64,000 nucleotides of DNA, from assembly GCF_002243645.1 (NCBI RefSeq), contig NZ_CP017704.1, forward strand, positions 597,501 to 661,500, read 5' to 3'. The DNA is from Peribacillus simplex NBRC 15720 = DSM 1321. Its GTDB lineage: Bacteria > Bacillota > Bacilli > Bacillales > DSM-1321. The position numbers and the translations under genes are program-made. The notes under the pieces are model-generated. The model made no database searches and was not told where the DNA came from. It saw nothing but the letters and a program-made list of their open reading frames with translations. Shown piece by piece: positions 7,776 through 15,585 of this stretch (its first letter is position 1; each line of letters begins with the position of its first letter).

Positions 7776-8240
7776 TTAGCTATTGCTAGTCATCTCTTTA
7801 ACTGTAGCGTAAATAGTGGAACGTGGAATGCCTGTCATTTTGGCTATATCATTTACGCTTATTCCATTCGATTCTCTTTCATCATACAGCTTTAAAGCCT
7901 TCTTAACTTCCTTCTCGTCCTTCCCTTTACGTCCCAAATGTATCCCTGTGCCTTTGCCCTTTCACGTCCCTCAGTGGTTCTATCCTTAATCAGATCACGT
8001 TCAAATTCAGCAATGGCCCCCAGCATAGTAAACATTAACTTTCCGCTCGGTGTAGAAAAATCAATCTGTTCCTTAATGAAAACTAACGAAATTCCACGTT
8101 CTTCTAAATCCTTAGCAATCTTTTGTAGGTCAAAGGTGGAACGTGCTAATCTATCCAACTTGTAAACAACCAGCTTGTCACCTTCCCTTAAATAGTCCAA
8201 CGCCTTAGCAAGTTCTTTCCTGTCAGATTTAGCACGAGTT
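7776..8240 (-). pseudogene. Serine recombinase (resolvase), truncated and frameshifted
   Basis: The catalytic-domain remainder reads AKSDRKELAKALDYLREGDKLVVYKLDRLARSTFDLQ...FTMLGAIAEFERDLI, typical of Tn3-type resolvases. The first 45 or so residues, including the nucleophilic serine, are gone: upstream of AKSD the sequence changes abruptly to a 19-bp motif repeated at 10753. A one-base deletion near 7944-7946 shifts the frame inside AQG(I)HLGRKGKDEKEV; in the other frame the HTH tail (ISVNDIAKMTGIPRSTIYA) continues to a TAA at 7776. Non-functional. Confidence 0.85.
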
Positions 8241-8251
8241 TTGGAACAAAT
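8233..8251. repeat. 19-bp direct repeat, left copy
   Basis: CACGAGTTTTGGAACAAAT, identical to 10753-10771. The two copies bracket the ABC transporter/GntR operon, and this one forms the truncation point of the resolvase relic. Confidence 0.7.
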
Positions 8252-8408
8252 ATTAAAAATTAGCAGATAGCTAAAGAGGCGTTTTTAATTTTTTTCAGCA
8301 TACGGATCATATTGTTGAGTAACAGATTATGCACATAATGGAGAGTTGAAATAATATTTAAGTAACTCTAATGAAGTTTTGAAATAAAGTTTTTTTTCAA
8401 CAACTTAT

Positions 8409-8433
8409 TGCACACTATAGCATATATTGTGCA
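8409..8433 (+). promoter_or_regulatory. YtrA-type operator overlapping the promoter
   Basis: TGCACA-N13-TGTGCA inverted repeat, overlapping a TTGCAC -35-like hexamer. The half-site length and 13-nt spacing resemble the known B. subtilis YtrA operator (AGTGTA-N13-TACACT), fitting autoregulation by the GntR gene of the operon. Confidence 0.55.
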
Positions 8434-8461
8434 TATACGATATACACAAGGGAGATGTCAT

Positions 8462-9316
8462 ATGATCGCTTTAGAGGTTAAAGGTTTAAATAAAAAGTAT
8501 AGAGATTTTCATTTAAAGGATGTATCGTTTCAGCTGGAAAAGGGTTATATTATGGGCTTTATCGGTGCCAATGGCGCAGGAAAAACAACCACCATCAAAT
8601 CGATTTTGAATATGATTCAATTGGAAAGCGGCGAGGTGCACATTCTGGGCAAGAACATGGCTGAACATGAACTCGAATTGAAACAGGACATCGGATTCGC
8701 ATTTGGCGGCATCGATTTCTATACTCGAAGCAAAATCAAGAAATTGACCAATGTGATCAAGAAGTTCTATAAGAATTGGGATGATGAAACCTATTACAAC
8801 TATCTGAGAAGATTCAAGCTGGACGAAAACAAAAAAATCGTCGACTTGTCAAAGGGAATGAAAGTAAAGTACAGCTTAGCCCTTGCCTTGTCCCATGGTG
8901 CGAATCTTCTCATTCTCGATGAGCCAACAAGCGGACTCGATCCGGTCGCAAGAGATGATTTGTTGGATATTTTTCAAGAACTCGTATTAAATGGTGAAAT
9001 CAGCATTCTCTTCTCTACGCACATTACATCTGACTTGGAGAAATGCGCCGATTTAATTACCTTTATCGAAAACGGCCAAATCATCCACAGCTCGGAAAAA
9101 GAAGAATTTAAGGAATCCTATCGCCTGCTGAACGGTAATGAAACCCAGCTGAACCAGGTGAAAGAGAGGTTGATTTCATATAAAATCAATTCATTCGGCT
9201 TTACGGGATTGATCCGCTCATGCGACTTCGATACCTCTTCTGATATAAAAGCAACCATACCGAGTCTCGAGGAAATCATGATTTATTTCGCGAAAAAGGA
9301 GGATATGTATGTATAA
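8462..9316 (+). CDS. ABC transporter ATP-binding protein (YtrB/BcrA-like)
   Basis: A 284-residue ABC ATPase. I chose the ATG at 8462 because a GGGAG site precedes it; an upstream in-frame ATG at 8408 falls in the promoter. Walker A GANGAGKTTT (about residues 36-45), a Q-loop-like FAFGG, signature LSKGMKVKYSLAL in place of LSGGQ, Walker B LLILDEPTSGLD and switch His in STHITSD. The C-terminal extension is typical of drug/bacitracin-type exporters. It overlaps the permease gene by 8 nt. With the permease it forms a heteromeric ABC-2 exporter, possibly for a cell-wall-active compound as with YtrBCDEF. Confidence 0.9.
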   Translation: MIALEVKGLNKKYRDFHLKDVSFQLEKGYIMGFIGANGAGKTTTIKSILNMIQLESGEVHILGKNMAEHELELKQDIGFAFGGIDFYTRSKIKKLTNVIKKFYKNWDDETYYNYLRRFKLDENKKIVDLSKGMKVKYSLALALSHGANLLILDEPTSGLDPVARDDLLDIFQELVLNGEISILFSTHITSDLEKCADLITFIENGQIIHSSEKEEFKESYRLLNGNETQLNQVKERLISYKINSFGFTGLIRSCDFDTSSDIKATIPSLEEIMIYFAKKEDMYV

Positions 9317-9962
9317 CTTAGTGATGAAGGATTTAAAATTAGGCATAAATCCTTGGTTTCTGGCACTGCCTTTTTTTGCAGGCGCCTTAATGCTTATTCC
9401 CAGCTGGATTTATTTTATCGTTCTTCAGTATTTTTTCTGGATCTCGGTGCCAAATATTTGTGCTCAATTTAAAGCGCAGAACGATCTAATATTTACCACG
9501 ACAATGCCTGTATCCAGAAAAGACATAGTGAAGGCAAGGGTAACCGTTATTGTTATCCTGGAATTATTGCATATTGTGATAGCAATGATCTTTGGTTTGT
9601 TCACGATTCACTTGTACCCGAATATGAACTACTATTTCTTCGCACCACATATGGGTTTTTGGGGGCTGTGTTTTGTCATGCTTGCAATCTTCAACATTTT
9701 CTTTATCTCCATGTATTACAAAACGGCGTATAAATATGGTCTTGCGGCGACTGCATCCATTACGGCTGCTTTGGTTTTTTCCGGAGGTGCACAATGGTTG
9801 GGAATCCAGAATTCTTTTGTGTTTGACATTTTCAATGGTTCTGGTGCTGATAGTACAGCGCTTCAAATATCAATCCTGATTGCCGGAATTGCAATATTTA
9901 CAGTATTCACTATTGCAGCCTGCAATATAGCCATTAAACGATTGGAGAAAGTGGATATTTAA
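9309..9962 (+). CDS. ABC-2 transporter permease
   Basis: A 217-residue integral membrane protein with about six hydrophobic segments (WFLALPFFAGALMLIPSW; YFFWISV; VTVIVILELLHIVIAMIFGLF; MGFWGLCFVMLAIFNIFFISMY; LAATASITAALVF; ISILIAGIAIFTVFTIAA). A cytoplasmic loop with TMPVSRKDIVKAR is the usual coupling segment of ABC2-membrane families. It overlaps the ATPase gene upstream and shares one nucleotide (TAATG) with the GntR gene downstream, so all three are translationally coupled. Confidence 0.88.
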   Translation: MYNLVMKDLKLGINPWFLALPFFAGALMLIPSWIYFIVLQYFFWISVPNICAQFKAQNDLIFTTTMPVSRKDIVKARVTVIVILELLHIVIAMIFGLFTIHLYPNMNYYFFAPHMGFWGLCFVMLAIFNIFFISMYYKTAYKYGLAATASITAALVFSGGAQWLGIQNSFVFDIFNGSGADSTALQISILIAGIAIFTVFTIAACNIAIKRLEKVDI

Positions 9963-10327
9963 TGAACATAGCTATTTCAAACACATCTGAAAAACCAATC
10001 TATCAGCAACTTTTTGAACAAATCAGCGCTAAAATTCTCAAGGGTGAGATAGAAAAAGGTTATAGTTTACCCCCAATACGACAAGCAGCCAAAGAATTGC
10101 GTGTTAGTGTTATCACTATAAAAAAAGCTTGGGAAGAACTTGAACGAAGTGATTTGATTTATACTATAACTGGTAAAGGGTGTTTTGTAGCCGAACTCTC
10201 ATCCGGTGATATGCTTCAAAAACGTAATGAAATGATCATGAAGCAAATGGTTGTTGACACTTCTTATTACAAATCCCTTGGCCTTACCATAGAAGAGGTT
10301 TTTGAGCTTATGAAGAAGGTTTATTAA
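9962..10327 (+). CDS. GntR-family regulator (YtrA subfamily)
   Basis: A 121-residue short GntR regulator: winged-helix N-terminus (PIYQQLFEQISAKILKGEIEKGYSLPPIRQAAKELRVSVITIKKAWEELERSDLIYTITGKGCFVA) and a short helical tail for dimerisation, the layout of the YtrA subfamily. These repress adjacent ABC transporter genes and are relieved by cell-envelope antibiotics. Here the regulator is the last gene of the operon, whereas it is first in B. subtilis ytr. A fitting operator lies at 8409-8433. Confidence 0.88.
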   Translation: MNIAISNTSEKPIYQQLFEQISAKILKGEIEKGYSLPPIRQAAKELRVSVITIKKAWEELERSDLIYTITGKGCFVAELSSGDMLQKRNEMIMKQMVVDTSYYKSLGLTIEEVFELMKKVY

Positions 10328-10349
10328 GAAAATACACCTGCCATACGAC

Positions 10350-10399
10350 ATCTGCAATTTGGCCCGATTGCTGAGCAAAAAAGATCCTGCAATCAGCAC
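10350..10399. repeat. Second dispersed repeat family, degenerate copy
   Basis: Contains AATTTGGCCCGATTGCTGAGCA. Related sequence occurs inverted at 10839-10862 and in fuller form at 10512-10554 and 12697-12736. Confidence 0.45.
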
Positions 10400-10511
10400 A
10401 GATTTTTTGATCGAACTTTGTTATAAACATTCAGACTTTAAAAGATATACTGTTTAAAAAATTCACATCGGATGAGCAGGTGACAAAATGCCGTTTCTGT
10501 TTAAAATTAAG

Positions 10512-10554
10512 ATGTTCCGCAAACGGGTGCAATTGCCGAACAATGAGCAGTCGA
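10512..10554. repeat. Second dispersed repeat family, copy
   Basis: ATGTTCCGCAAACGGGTGCA then ATTGCCGAACAATGAGCAGTC; the copy at 12697-12736 shares TTCCG-AA-GGGnGC-ATTG--GAA-AATGAGCAGTC. Confidence 0.6.
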
Positions 10555-10680
10555 GGGGCGATAATGAAAGGTCAAACCTCCTGTTATACCGCTCAAGTGT
10601 ATAATGGTGCTGGGTATAAAGCTAAGGCTAAAGGCTATATCAATTGGGGTATAGCCTCAGGAATGACTGGTTGGTACTAA
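10555..10680 (+). pseudogene. C-terminal fragment of a small protein
   Basis: The open frame ending at 10680 reads MKGQTSCYTAQVYNGAGYKAK and continues AKGYINWGIASGMTGWY. The Tyr/Gly/Trp-rich tail is peptide-like, but the frame begins inside a dispersed repeat and has no ribosome-binding site. A strong terminator follows, as for a real gene. I think it is the 3' end of a small secreted protein or bacteriocin-like gene whose front was replaced by the repeat; family not recognised. Confidence 0.35.
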
Positions 10681-10710
10681 TCTGCGAAGAATTTAATTGA
10701 ACAAACAGCT

Positions 10711-10738
10711 AAAAGGATCTTCGATGAAGATCCTTTTT
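10711..10738 (+). terminator. Strong rho-independent terminator
   Basis: AAAAGGATCTTC-gat-GAAGATCCTTTTT, a perfect 12-bp stem with U tract. Confidence 0.85.
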
Positions 10739-10752
10739 CAATACCGATAATA

Positions 10753-10771
10753 CACGAGTTTTGGAACAAAT
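10753..10771. repeat. 19-bp direct repeat, right copy
   Basis: CACGAGTTTTGGAACAAAT, identical and in the same orientation as 8233-8251, 2.5 kb away. Confidence 0.7.
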
Positions 10772-11134
10772 TCTATAAATTTAGAATTTTATTTATGAAC
10801 TACAATAACAGATAAGCAAGTGTGTGTTTATTTTTGTCCAGCAATCGGGCCATTTGGGTGAAGCCTTAAACTAATAGCACTTAAGGGACATAATTTCCAT
10901 CAGGAGTAATTTTAAGGGCTAAGTAACTAAAGGAAGTAGCATCATGACTTTGACAAATGGCTTTTTTCTGAATGAGTTTAAAACCTTTGTCTGTTTTTCT
11001 CGCCCTCGAGTGTTACCCCTATTTTGTATAAAAAAAACTTAAAGCTACATAATATAAACAAAGTTAAAGGCAAGCTGTCTTTTAACAAAAAGATTAAGTA
11101 ATAAAAGGAATACGAAAAATTGAAGGGGTGCAAT
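10772..11134. other. Gene-free stretch before ktr-like gene
   Basis: AT-rich, with an inverted relic of the second dispersed repeat at about 10839-10862. No gene or known riboswitch recognised. The sequence from about 11020 presumably carries the promoter of the potassium transporter gene, but no clear -35/-10 pair stands out. Confidence 0.4.
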
Positions 11135-12493
11135 GTGAGTAAAGTACGAGTCTGGCTGGAAAAACGTTCGCCTGCCCAAATTATTACAGGCTATTATTTA
11201 CTAGCAGTTATTATATCAATTCTACTATTTAGCCTACCCGAGGTTTATAAACCTCGGGTAGAAGTGTCTTTTTTTGATAAAGTTTTCATGGCTGTCAGTG
11301 TAGTGACTGACACAGGTATGACCATATTTAATATATCGGAAACTTATAGCGTATTTGGGTATTTTATTATTATGCTCGTGTTACAATTTGGGGGCATTGG
11401 CATTATGGCCATGAGCACATTTTTTTGGATACTTTTGGGCCAGAAAATTGGATTAAAAAAACGGCGTCTAATAATGATTGACAATAATCAGTTTGAATTA
11501 TCAGGACTCGTTCGATTAGTTCGGGATATTCTAAAGATGATTCTCTTTATTGAACTTTTCGGAGGACTCATTTTGGGATTTTATTTCTTGAATTATTATC
11601 CTACTTGGAAGGAAGCATTTCTTCAAGGCCTATTTTCATCGGTTTGCGCGACGACAAATGCTGGTATGGATATAACCGGAGAATCTTATATTCCTTATGC
11701 GAATGATTATTTTGTACAATTGATGACGATTATACAAATTATCATTGGAGCAATTGGGTTTCCTGTATTAATAGAAGTGAAGGAATATTTATCTAGGAAA
11801 AATAGTGAATACCCTTTCCGTTTTTCATTATTTACAAAGTTAACGACAATTACATACGGAATTCTTCTTGTTATTGGGACAATCCTTATTTTGCTACTTG
11901 AATTTCAACATTATTTTAAGGATGTGTCATGGCATAAAGCGTTTTTTTATGCTTTTTTCCAATCAGCGACTACAAGAAGCACCGGATTTACTACAATGGA
12001 TATTACAGAATTTTCAATGCCTACACTTCTAGTTATGAGTGTTTTCATGTTTATAGGCGGATCTCCCAATTCTATGGGCGGTGGAATCAGGACGACTACG
12101 CTCGCTTTAAATCTATTATTTATTTATAACTTTGCGAAAGGAAAGCGTGATATCAAAGTCTTTAATCGTGAACTTCATCAGTATGATATTATGAAATCAT
12201 TTGCCATTACGTTATTAGCTATTGTCATGTGCTTCATATCAGTTATTGCTATAAGTATTTCCGATAAACAGCAGCAGCTTATTGCTATTTTTTTGGAAGT
12301 TTGCTCTGCCTTCGGTACAGTAGGCTTATCCATGGGGATTACCCCAGATCTTAGTATTTTTGCGAAATGTATTCTTATGATTTTAATGTTTATTGGAAGA
12401 ATTGGTTTAACTTCTTTCTTTTTTATCATCGGAGGAGAAGACAATAAGGAAGATAATTATCATTATCCAAAAGAGAGAGTTATTACAGGTTAA
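11135..12493 (+). CDS. Ktr/Trk-type potassium uptake membrane subunit
   Basis: A 452-residue TrkH/KtrB-family ion-translocating protein. The GTG at 11135 is chosen because AAGGGGTG lies 4-11 nt before it; a TTG 15 nt upstream is the other option. Four selectivity-filter loops are visible with their glycines: VTDTGMTIF, SVCATTNAGMDI, ATTRSTGFTT and CSAFGTVGLSMG, each followed by a transmembrane helix; eight or more hydrophobic helices overall. It needs a cytoplasmic RCK partner (KtrA/KtrC), not encoded here. Closest to KtrD/KtrB of Bacillus. A 28-bp perfect palindrome lies inside its early coding region (11234-11261). Confidence 0.88.
   Translation: MSKVRVWLEKRSPAQIITGYYLLAVIISILLFSLPEVYKPRVEVSFFDKVFMAVSVVTDTGMTIFNISETYSVFGYFIIMLVLQFGGIGIMAMSTFFWILLGQKIGLKKRRLIMIDNNQFELSGLVRLVRDILKMILFIELFGGLILGFYFLNYYPTWKEAFLQGLFSSVCATTNAGMDITGESYIPYANDYFVQLMTIIQIIIGAIGFPVLIEVKEYLSRKNSEYPFRFSLFTKLTTITYGILLVIGTILILLLEFQHYFKDVSWHKAFFYAFFQSATTRSTGFTTMDITEFSMPTLLVMSVFMFIGGSPNSMGGGIRTTTLALNLLFIYNFAKGKRDIKVFNRELHQYDIMKSFAITLLAIVMCFISVIAISISDKQQQLIAIFLEVCSAFGTVGLSMGITPDLSIFAKCILMILMFIGRIGLTSFFFIIGGEDNKEDNYHYPKERVITG
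11234..11261. repeat. 28-bp perfect palindrome inside the ktr-like gene
   Basis: CTACCCGAGGTTTA directly followed by its reverse complement, at about codons 34-43. It would form a strong mRNA hairpin near the translation start region. Confidence 0.9.
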
Positions 12494-12696
12494 CATCGGG
12501 TAGGTCTAGCACCGTGCCTACTGCATGGGAGTAATACCAGCAAAGTTGTTACCACCCGCAATAAGAAGACATAAAAAATGATTAGCCGTATCAAAATAGT
12601 GGTGTAGTTGCAACTGAATAGATTATTTTTGTTGCTATGATTGTTAAAAATCCCCATATTATAAAAATGTAGTAAAGTTAAAAGCCACGGTTACTC

Positions 12697-12736
12697 TATT
12701 CCGAAATGGGCGCGATTGTTGAATAATGAGCAGTCA
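12697..12736. repeat. Second dispersed repeat family, copy
   Basis: TATTCCGAAATGGGCGCGAT then TGTTGAATAATGAGCAGTCA; pairs with the copies at 10512-10554 and 10350-10399. Confidence 0.6.
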
Positions 12737-12790
12737 CTTTTTTACTAAACAGATCATAACGTTCTATAAATGATTGGATGTAAATAATTA

Positions 12791-12833
12791 AGAAACCCAA
12801 CTAATCTTCTCATGTGAAGGTAGCTGGGTTTTA
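12791..12833 (+). terminator. Terminator-like hairpin
   Basis: AACCCA...TGGGTTTT with inner pairing CTA/TAG-like and CTTC/GAAG. It lies about 300 nt past the ktr-like gene. Confidence 0.5.
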
Positions 12834-13013
12834 AAGTTGGATGTGCAAAATAACACTTAAAATATACGCAAATTATCGGTCAAAGTGACAGACAAAAAAC
12901 CTCAAAAACTACTTAAATACATAACCAAAAATATAACCAAAATCTAAATACCAATATATTTATCTCTACCCCCTTTTTGGTATAGTTAAGGCATTAATAA
13001 GGGGGGATTCTTG

Positions 13014-13160
13014 TTGAAATTTGGATATGCACGTGTCAGTCATTATCGTTACAACTTGATGCATTGGCTCACTACGGAGTGGACCAGACTTTTGAAGAAA
13101 AAGAATCAGGTAAGAAAAAAACCGACCAGAAATTCAATTTTAAAGATCTCTAGTAAAATT
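13014..13160 (+). pseudogene. Serine recombinase N-terminus, degraded
   Basis: After a good AAGGGGGGAT site the frame begins with TTG and reads KFGYARVS, the N-terminal strand and nucleophile Ser of a resolvase. A short deletion then breaks the frame; continuing in another frame gives LQLDALAHYGVDQTFEEKES GKKKT-type resolvase sequence before a stop near 13153. Non-functional relic. Confidence 0.7.
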
Positions 13161-13352
13161 AATGCAAATAGCGATATTTGGTAAAGAACAAGTTAGTTGA
13201 ATTAAGAGGGCAACTTGAATACAGTTTGAATGTATCACAATGAAGTCTCCATCACTGTACATAGGATAAAATGTTGGCGGTACCCCAAATAAGGCCCGTA
13301 CAGCCCTTTTGAAAAACATATCAAACTATATTGTCCTGTAAATTGACTATAA

Positions 13353-13384
13353 AAAAACCTTGAAAGGTCATAGCCAATCAAGGG
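13353..13384 (-). terminator. Terminator of the SUKH gene
   Basis: On the minus strand CCTTGA...TCAAGG followed by seven T, 14 nt past the stop at 13398. Confidence 0.6.
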
Positions 13385-13397
13385 GAATCAAATAAAA

Positions 13398-13850
13398 TTA
13401 GATCTCATTCAGGACCTTCAGTCCTTCAATAAAAGATTTAAAGCTTTCTGCAACCTTATAGATATTTTCGTCCTGGCTTGATGGATCCGAATACCACCCT
13501 TGATCCCAGAAGTAGATTCCTTTTTCCTCATCATTATTTATCAAGAGGATTTTACCTGCGTACGTATCACTACCTATTATGATGCAATTCGTATGTAAGT
13601 CTTTCTTATACTCCTCATGCCATTTCATCAAATCAAGCTCTTTTTCATTAAAATCAATTCCATATAATACTTTTAATGAAACAAGTGTGTCTAACGCATC
13701 CACATAAAAATTACCTTGTTGCACGATAGTAGTACCTTCATTATATTCAAGGAGAAATTGTTTATAATCGGCAGGGATTTCAAAATCAACATATCGCTCA
13801 AAGTCATTGATTGCTTCCTGTGTGGCTTGTCCATATCCAGTAATGTTCAT
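13398..13850 (-). CDS. SMI1/KNR4 (SUKH) family immunity-like protein
   Basis: A 150-residue SUKH-1 domain protein: AINDFERYVDFEIPADYKQFLLEYNEG at the N-terminus and IIIGSDTYAGKILLINNDEEKGIYFWDQGW, SFKSFIEGL at the C-terminus. SUKH proteins most often neutralise contact-dependent or polymorphic toxins. No toxin gene is adjacent, so this is an orphan immunity gene, either protecting against neighbours' toxins or left over. Cytoplasmic. Confidence 0.85.
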   Translation of the reverse strand: MNITGYGQATQEAINDFERYVDFEIPADYKQFLLEYNEGTTIVQQGNFYVDALDTLVSLKVLYGIDFNEKELDLMKWHEEYKKDLHTNCIIIGSDTYAGKILLINNDEEKGIYFWDQGWYSDPSSQDENIYKVAESFKSFIEGLKVLNEI

Positions 13851-13897
13851 TTTATCAACTCCTGTTCAATTTTCTATAAACAATAAGCTGACCCATA

Positions 13898-15319
13898 TTA
13901 AAATCCTAAAGAGATGTACTTGATTTCTAGGTATTCTTCAATGCCGTAGTGACCACCTTCGCGTCCAAGACCGCTTTCTTTGAAGCCGCCAAAAGGAGCT
14001 TGAGCCACAGATGGTAAACCATCATTTAATCCGACAATCCCGTATTCCAAGCCTTCTGAGATTTCAATGGCTTCGGTGAGGTTATCACTGAATACATAAG
14101 CAGCAAGGCCGAATGGCGTGTTGTTTGCACGTTCAATGACTTCTTCTGTTGTTTTGAACGTCGTAATAGGAGCAATCGGACCAAATGTTTCCTCATACAT
14201 ACAAAGCATATCATCAGTTACGCCTGTTAATACTGTTGGTTCCACGAAGAAGCCATCCTTGTCTTCTAGCGCTTTTCCACCAACTGCTACAGTGGCTCCT
14301 TTTTGCTTAGCGTCGTCTAACTGACTAAGTACTTTAGAAACAGCATGCTCATCAATTAGAGGGCCGATATGCACGCCTTCATCAAGGCCGTTACCTATCT
14401 TGAATGTCCCTACTTCTTTCGTGAATGCTTCTACAAACTCAGCTTCTACGGATTCATGAACATAGACCCTGTTTGCACAGACGCATGTTTGTCCAGCGTT
14501 TCGGTACTTGGACGCAACTAAACCTTTCACTGCTTTTTCGATATTTGCATTAGCTGTCACGATAAATGGAGCATGTCCACCAAGCTCAAATGATACTTTT
14601 TTCACTGTTTCAGCCGCGCCGCGCATAAGCATTTTACCAACTTCTGTTGAACCTGTGAAAGAGATTTTACGAACCCGGGAATCTTGCATCCACGCATCAC
14701 CAATTTCTTTCGCACTTCCTGTTACTAGGTTAATTACACCTTTAGGAATGCCCGCTTCTTCTGCTAATTCAACTAACCTAATTGCAGTTAAAGGTGTTTG
14801 CATTGCCGGTTTAATTACTGCTGTACAACCAGCAGCAAGAGCCGGAGCTACCTTTCTTGTAATCATTGCTGCCGGGAAGTTCCAAGGCGTGATAGCCGCC
14901 ATTACACCAACCGGCTGCTTTTGAACGATGATTCTTTTACGTGGATCAGAAGAAGGGATTGTTTCACCGTAAATACGTTTTCCTTCTTCTGCATACCAAG
15001 AAATAAAGCTGTTCGCATAATTGACTTCACCAATCGCTTCATTCAATGGCTTTCCTTGTTCCTCTGTCATGATTTGTCCAATTTCTTCTTTTTGGTCCTC
15101 GATTAATTGGAACCATTTATTTAAGTAAGCAGCACGTTCGCCCGCTGTTTTTTTAGACCATAGCTTAAAAGCTTCGTAAGCTGCATCCGCTGCCTGCTCC
15201 GCTTCTTTCGTGCCACCATTAGGAACCGTCGCAAATGCTTGATTAATTGCTGGGTTGATAACTTCTTTTTTATTGTCTAGCTCGATCCATTCGCCATTAA
15301 TATACATTTTCCAATTTTT
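13898..15319 (-). CDS. gabD: Succinate-semialdehyde dehydrogenase
   Basis: A 474-residue NAD(P)-dependent aldehyde dehydrogenase that oxidises succinic semialdehyde from GABA transamination to succinate. Visible: ITPWNFP (residues 144-150) and the cofactor lysine in VIKPA, the Rossmann GSTEVGK, catalytic Glu246 in FELGGHAP and catalytic Cys280 in NAGQTCVCANR, with a second Cys two residues on that can form the redox-sensitive pair known in GabD enzymes. Full length for the family. The ATG starts at 15322 and overlaps by ATGA with a 38-codon membrane-peptide frame, implying translational coupling. Last gene of the gab cluster. Confidence 0.95.
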   Translation of the reverse strand, partial: KNWKMYINGEWIELDNKKEVINPAINQAFATVPNGGTKEAEQAADAAYEAFKLWSKKTAGERAAYLNKWFQLIEDQKEEIGQIMTEEQGKPLNEAIGEVNYANSFISWYAEEGKRIYGETIPSSDPRKRIIVQKQPVGVMAAITPWNFPAAMITRKVAPALAAGCTAVIKPAMQTPLTAIRLVELAEEAGIPKGVINLVTGSAKEIGDAWMQDSRVRKISFTGSTEVGKMLMRGAAETVKKVSFELGGHAPFIVTANANIEKAVKGLVASKYRNAGQTCVCANRVYVHESVEAEFVEAFTKEVGTFKIGNGLDEGVHIGPLIDEHAVSKVLSQLDDAKQKGATVAVGGKALEDKDGFFVEPTVLTGVTDDMLCMYEETFGPIAPITTFKTTEEVIERANNTPFGLAAYVFSDNLTEAIEISEGLEYGIVGLNDGLPSVAQAPFGGFKESGLGREGGHYGIEEYLEIKYISLGF

Positions 15320-15435
15320 CATTTTACTTCTCTTCCCTTCTCTATCTCAAAGTTCGGTTTTTGAATATATTTATTGCGTGTCATCTGCACAAAGAAATAC
15401 GCACCTATCAGCGTCCATCCGCAAACTGCATACAT
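15319..15435 (-). CDS. Possible 38-residue membrane peptide coupled to gabD
   Basis: From an ATG at 15435 the frame reads MYAVCGWTLIGAYFFVQMTR then NKYIQKPNFEIEKGREVK and stops at a TGA that overlaps the gabD ATG (ATGA). One hydrophobic helix followed by a charged tail. No strong ribosome-binding site in front of the ATG. It could be a genuine small membrane protein or the tail of a lost transporter gene; the 4-nt overlap with gabD favours past or present translation. Confidence 0.4.
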   Translation of the reverse strand: MYAVCGWTLIGAYFFVQMTRNKYIQKPNFEIEKGREVK

Positions 15436-15585
15436 GATTCCATGTTAAAAATCCGATCCCACGGTTTTTTTAGTTATTCAAGAGATTCCACCCTTTACTG
15501 GTCAAAATTGGTTGCTCATAACGAAAACAGACGCCCTATTTTCCATCTTTAGGCTTCATTCAGTATTCTCTCAATGGAAGAGCTT

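Larger units (their letters stand above)
12494..13013. other. Gene-free stretch with repeats and a terminator
   Basis: Contains a copy of the second dispersed repeat (12697-12736) and a terminator (12791-12833); nothing else recognised until the recombinase relic at 13014. Confidence 0.5.

Noticed and set aside
9564-9866. 100-codon frame opposite the ABC permease
   Set aside because: Antisense shadow; no translation signals.
10860-11134. Possible c-di-AMP (ydaO-type) riboswitch before the potassium transporter
   Set aside because: Such riboswitches often precede Ktr genes, but the conserved motifs of that class are not visible here.
14508-14924. 138-codon plus-strand frame opposite gabD
   Set aside because: Antisense shadow of a strongly conserved enzyme gene.
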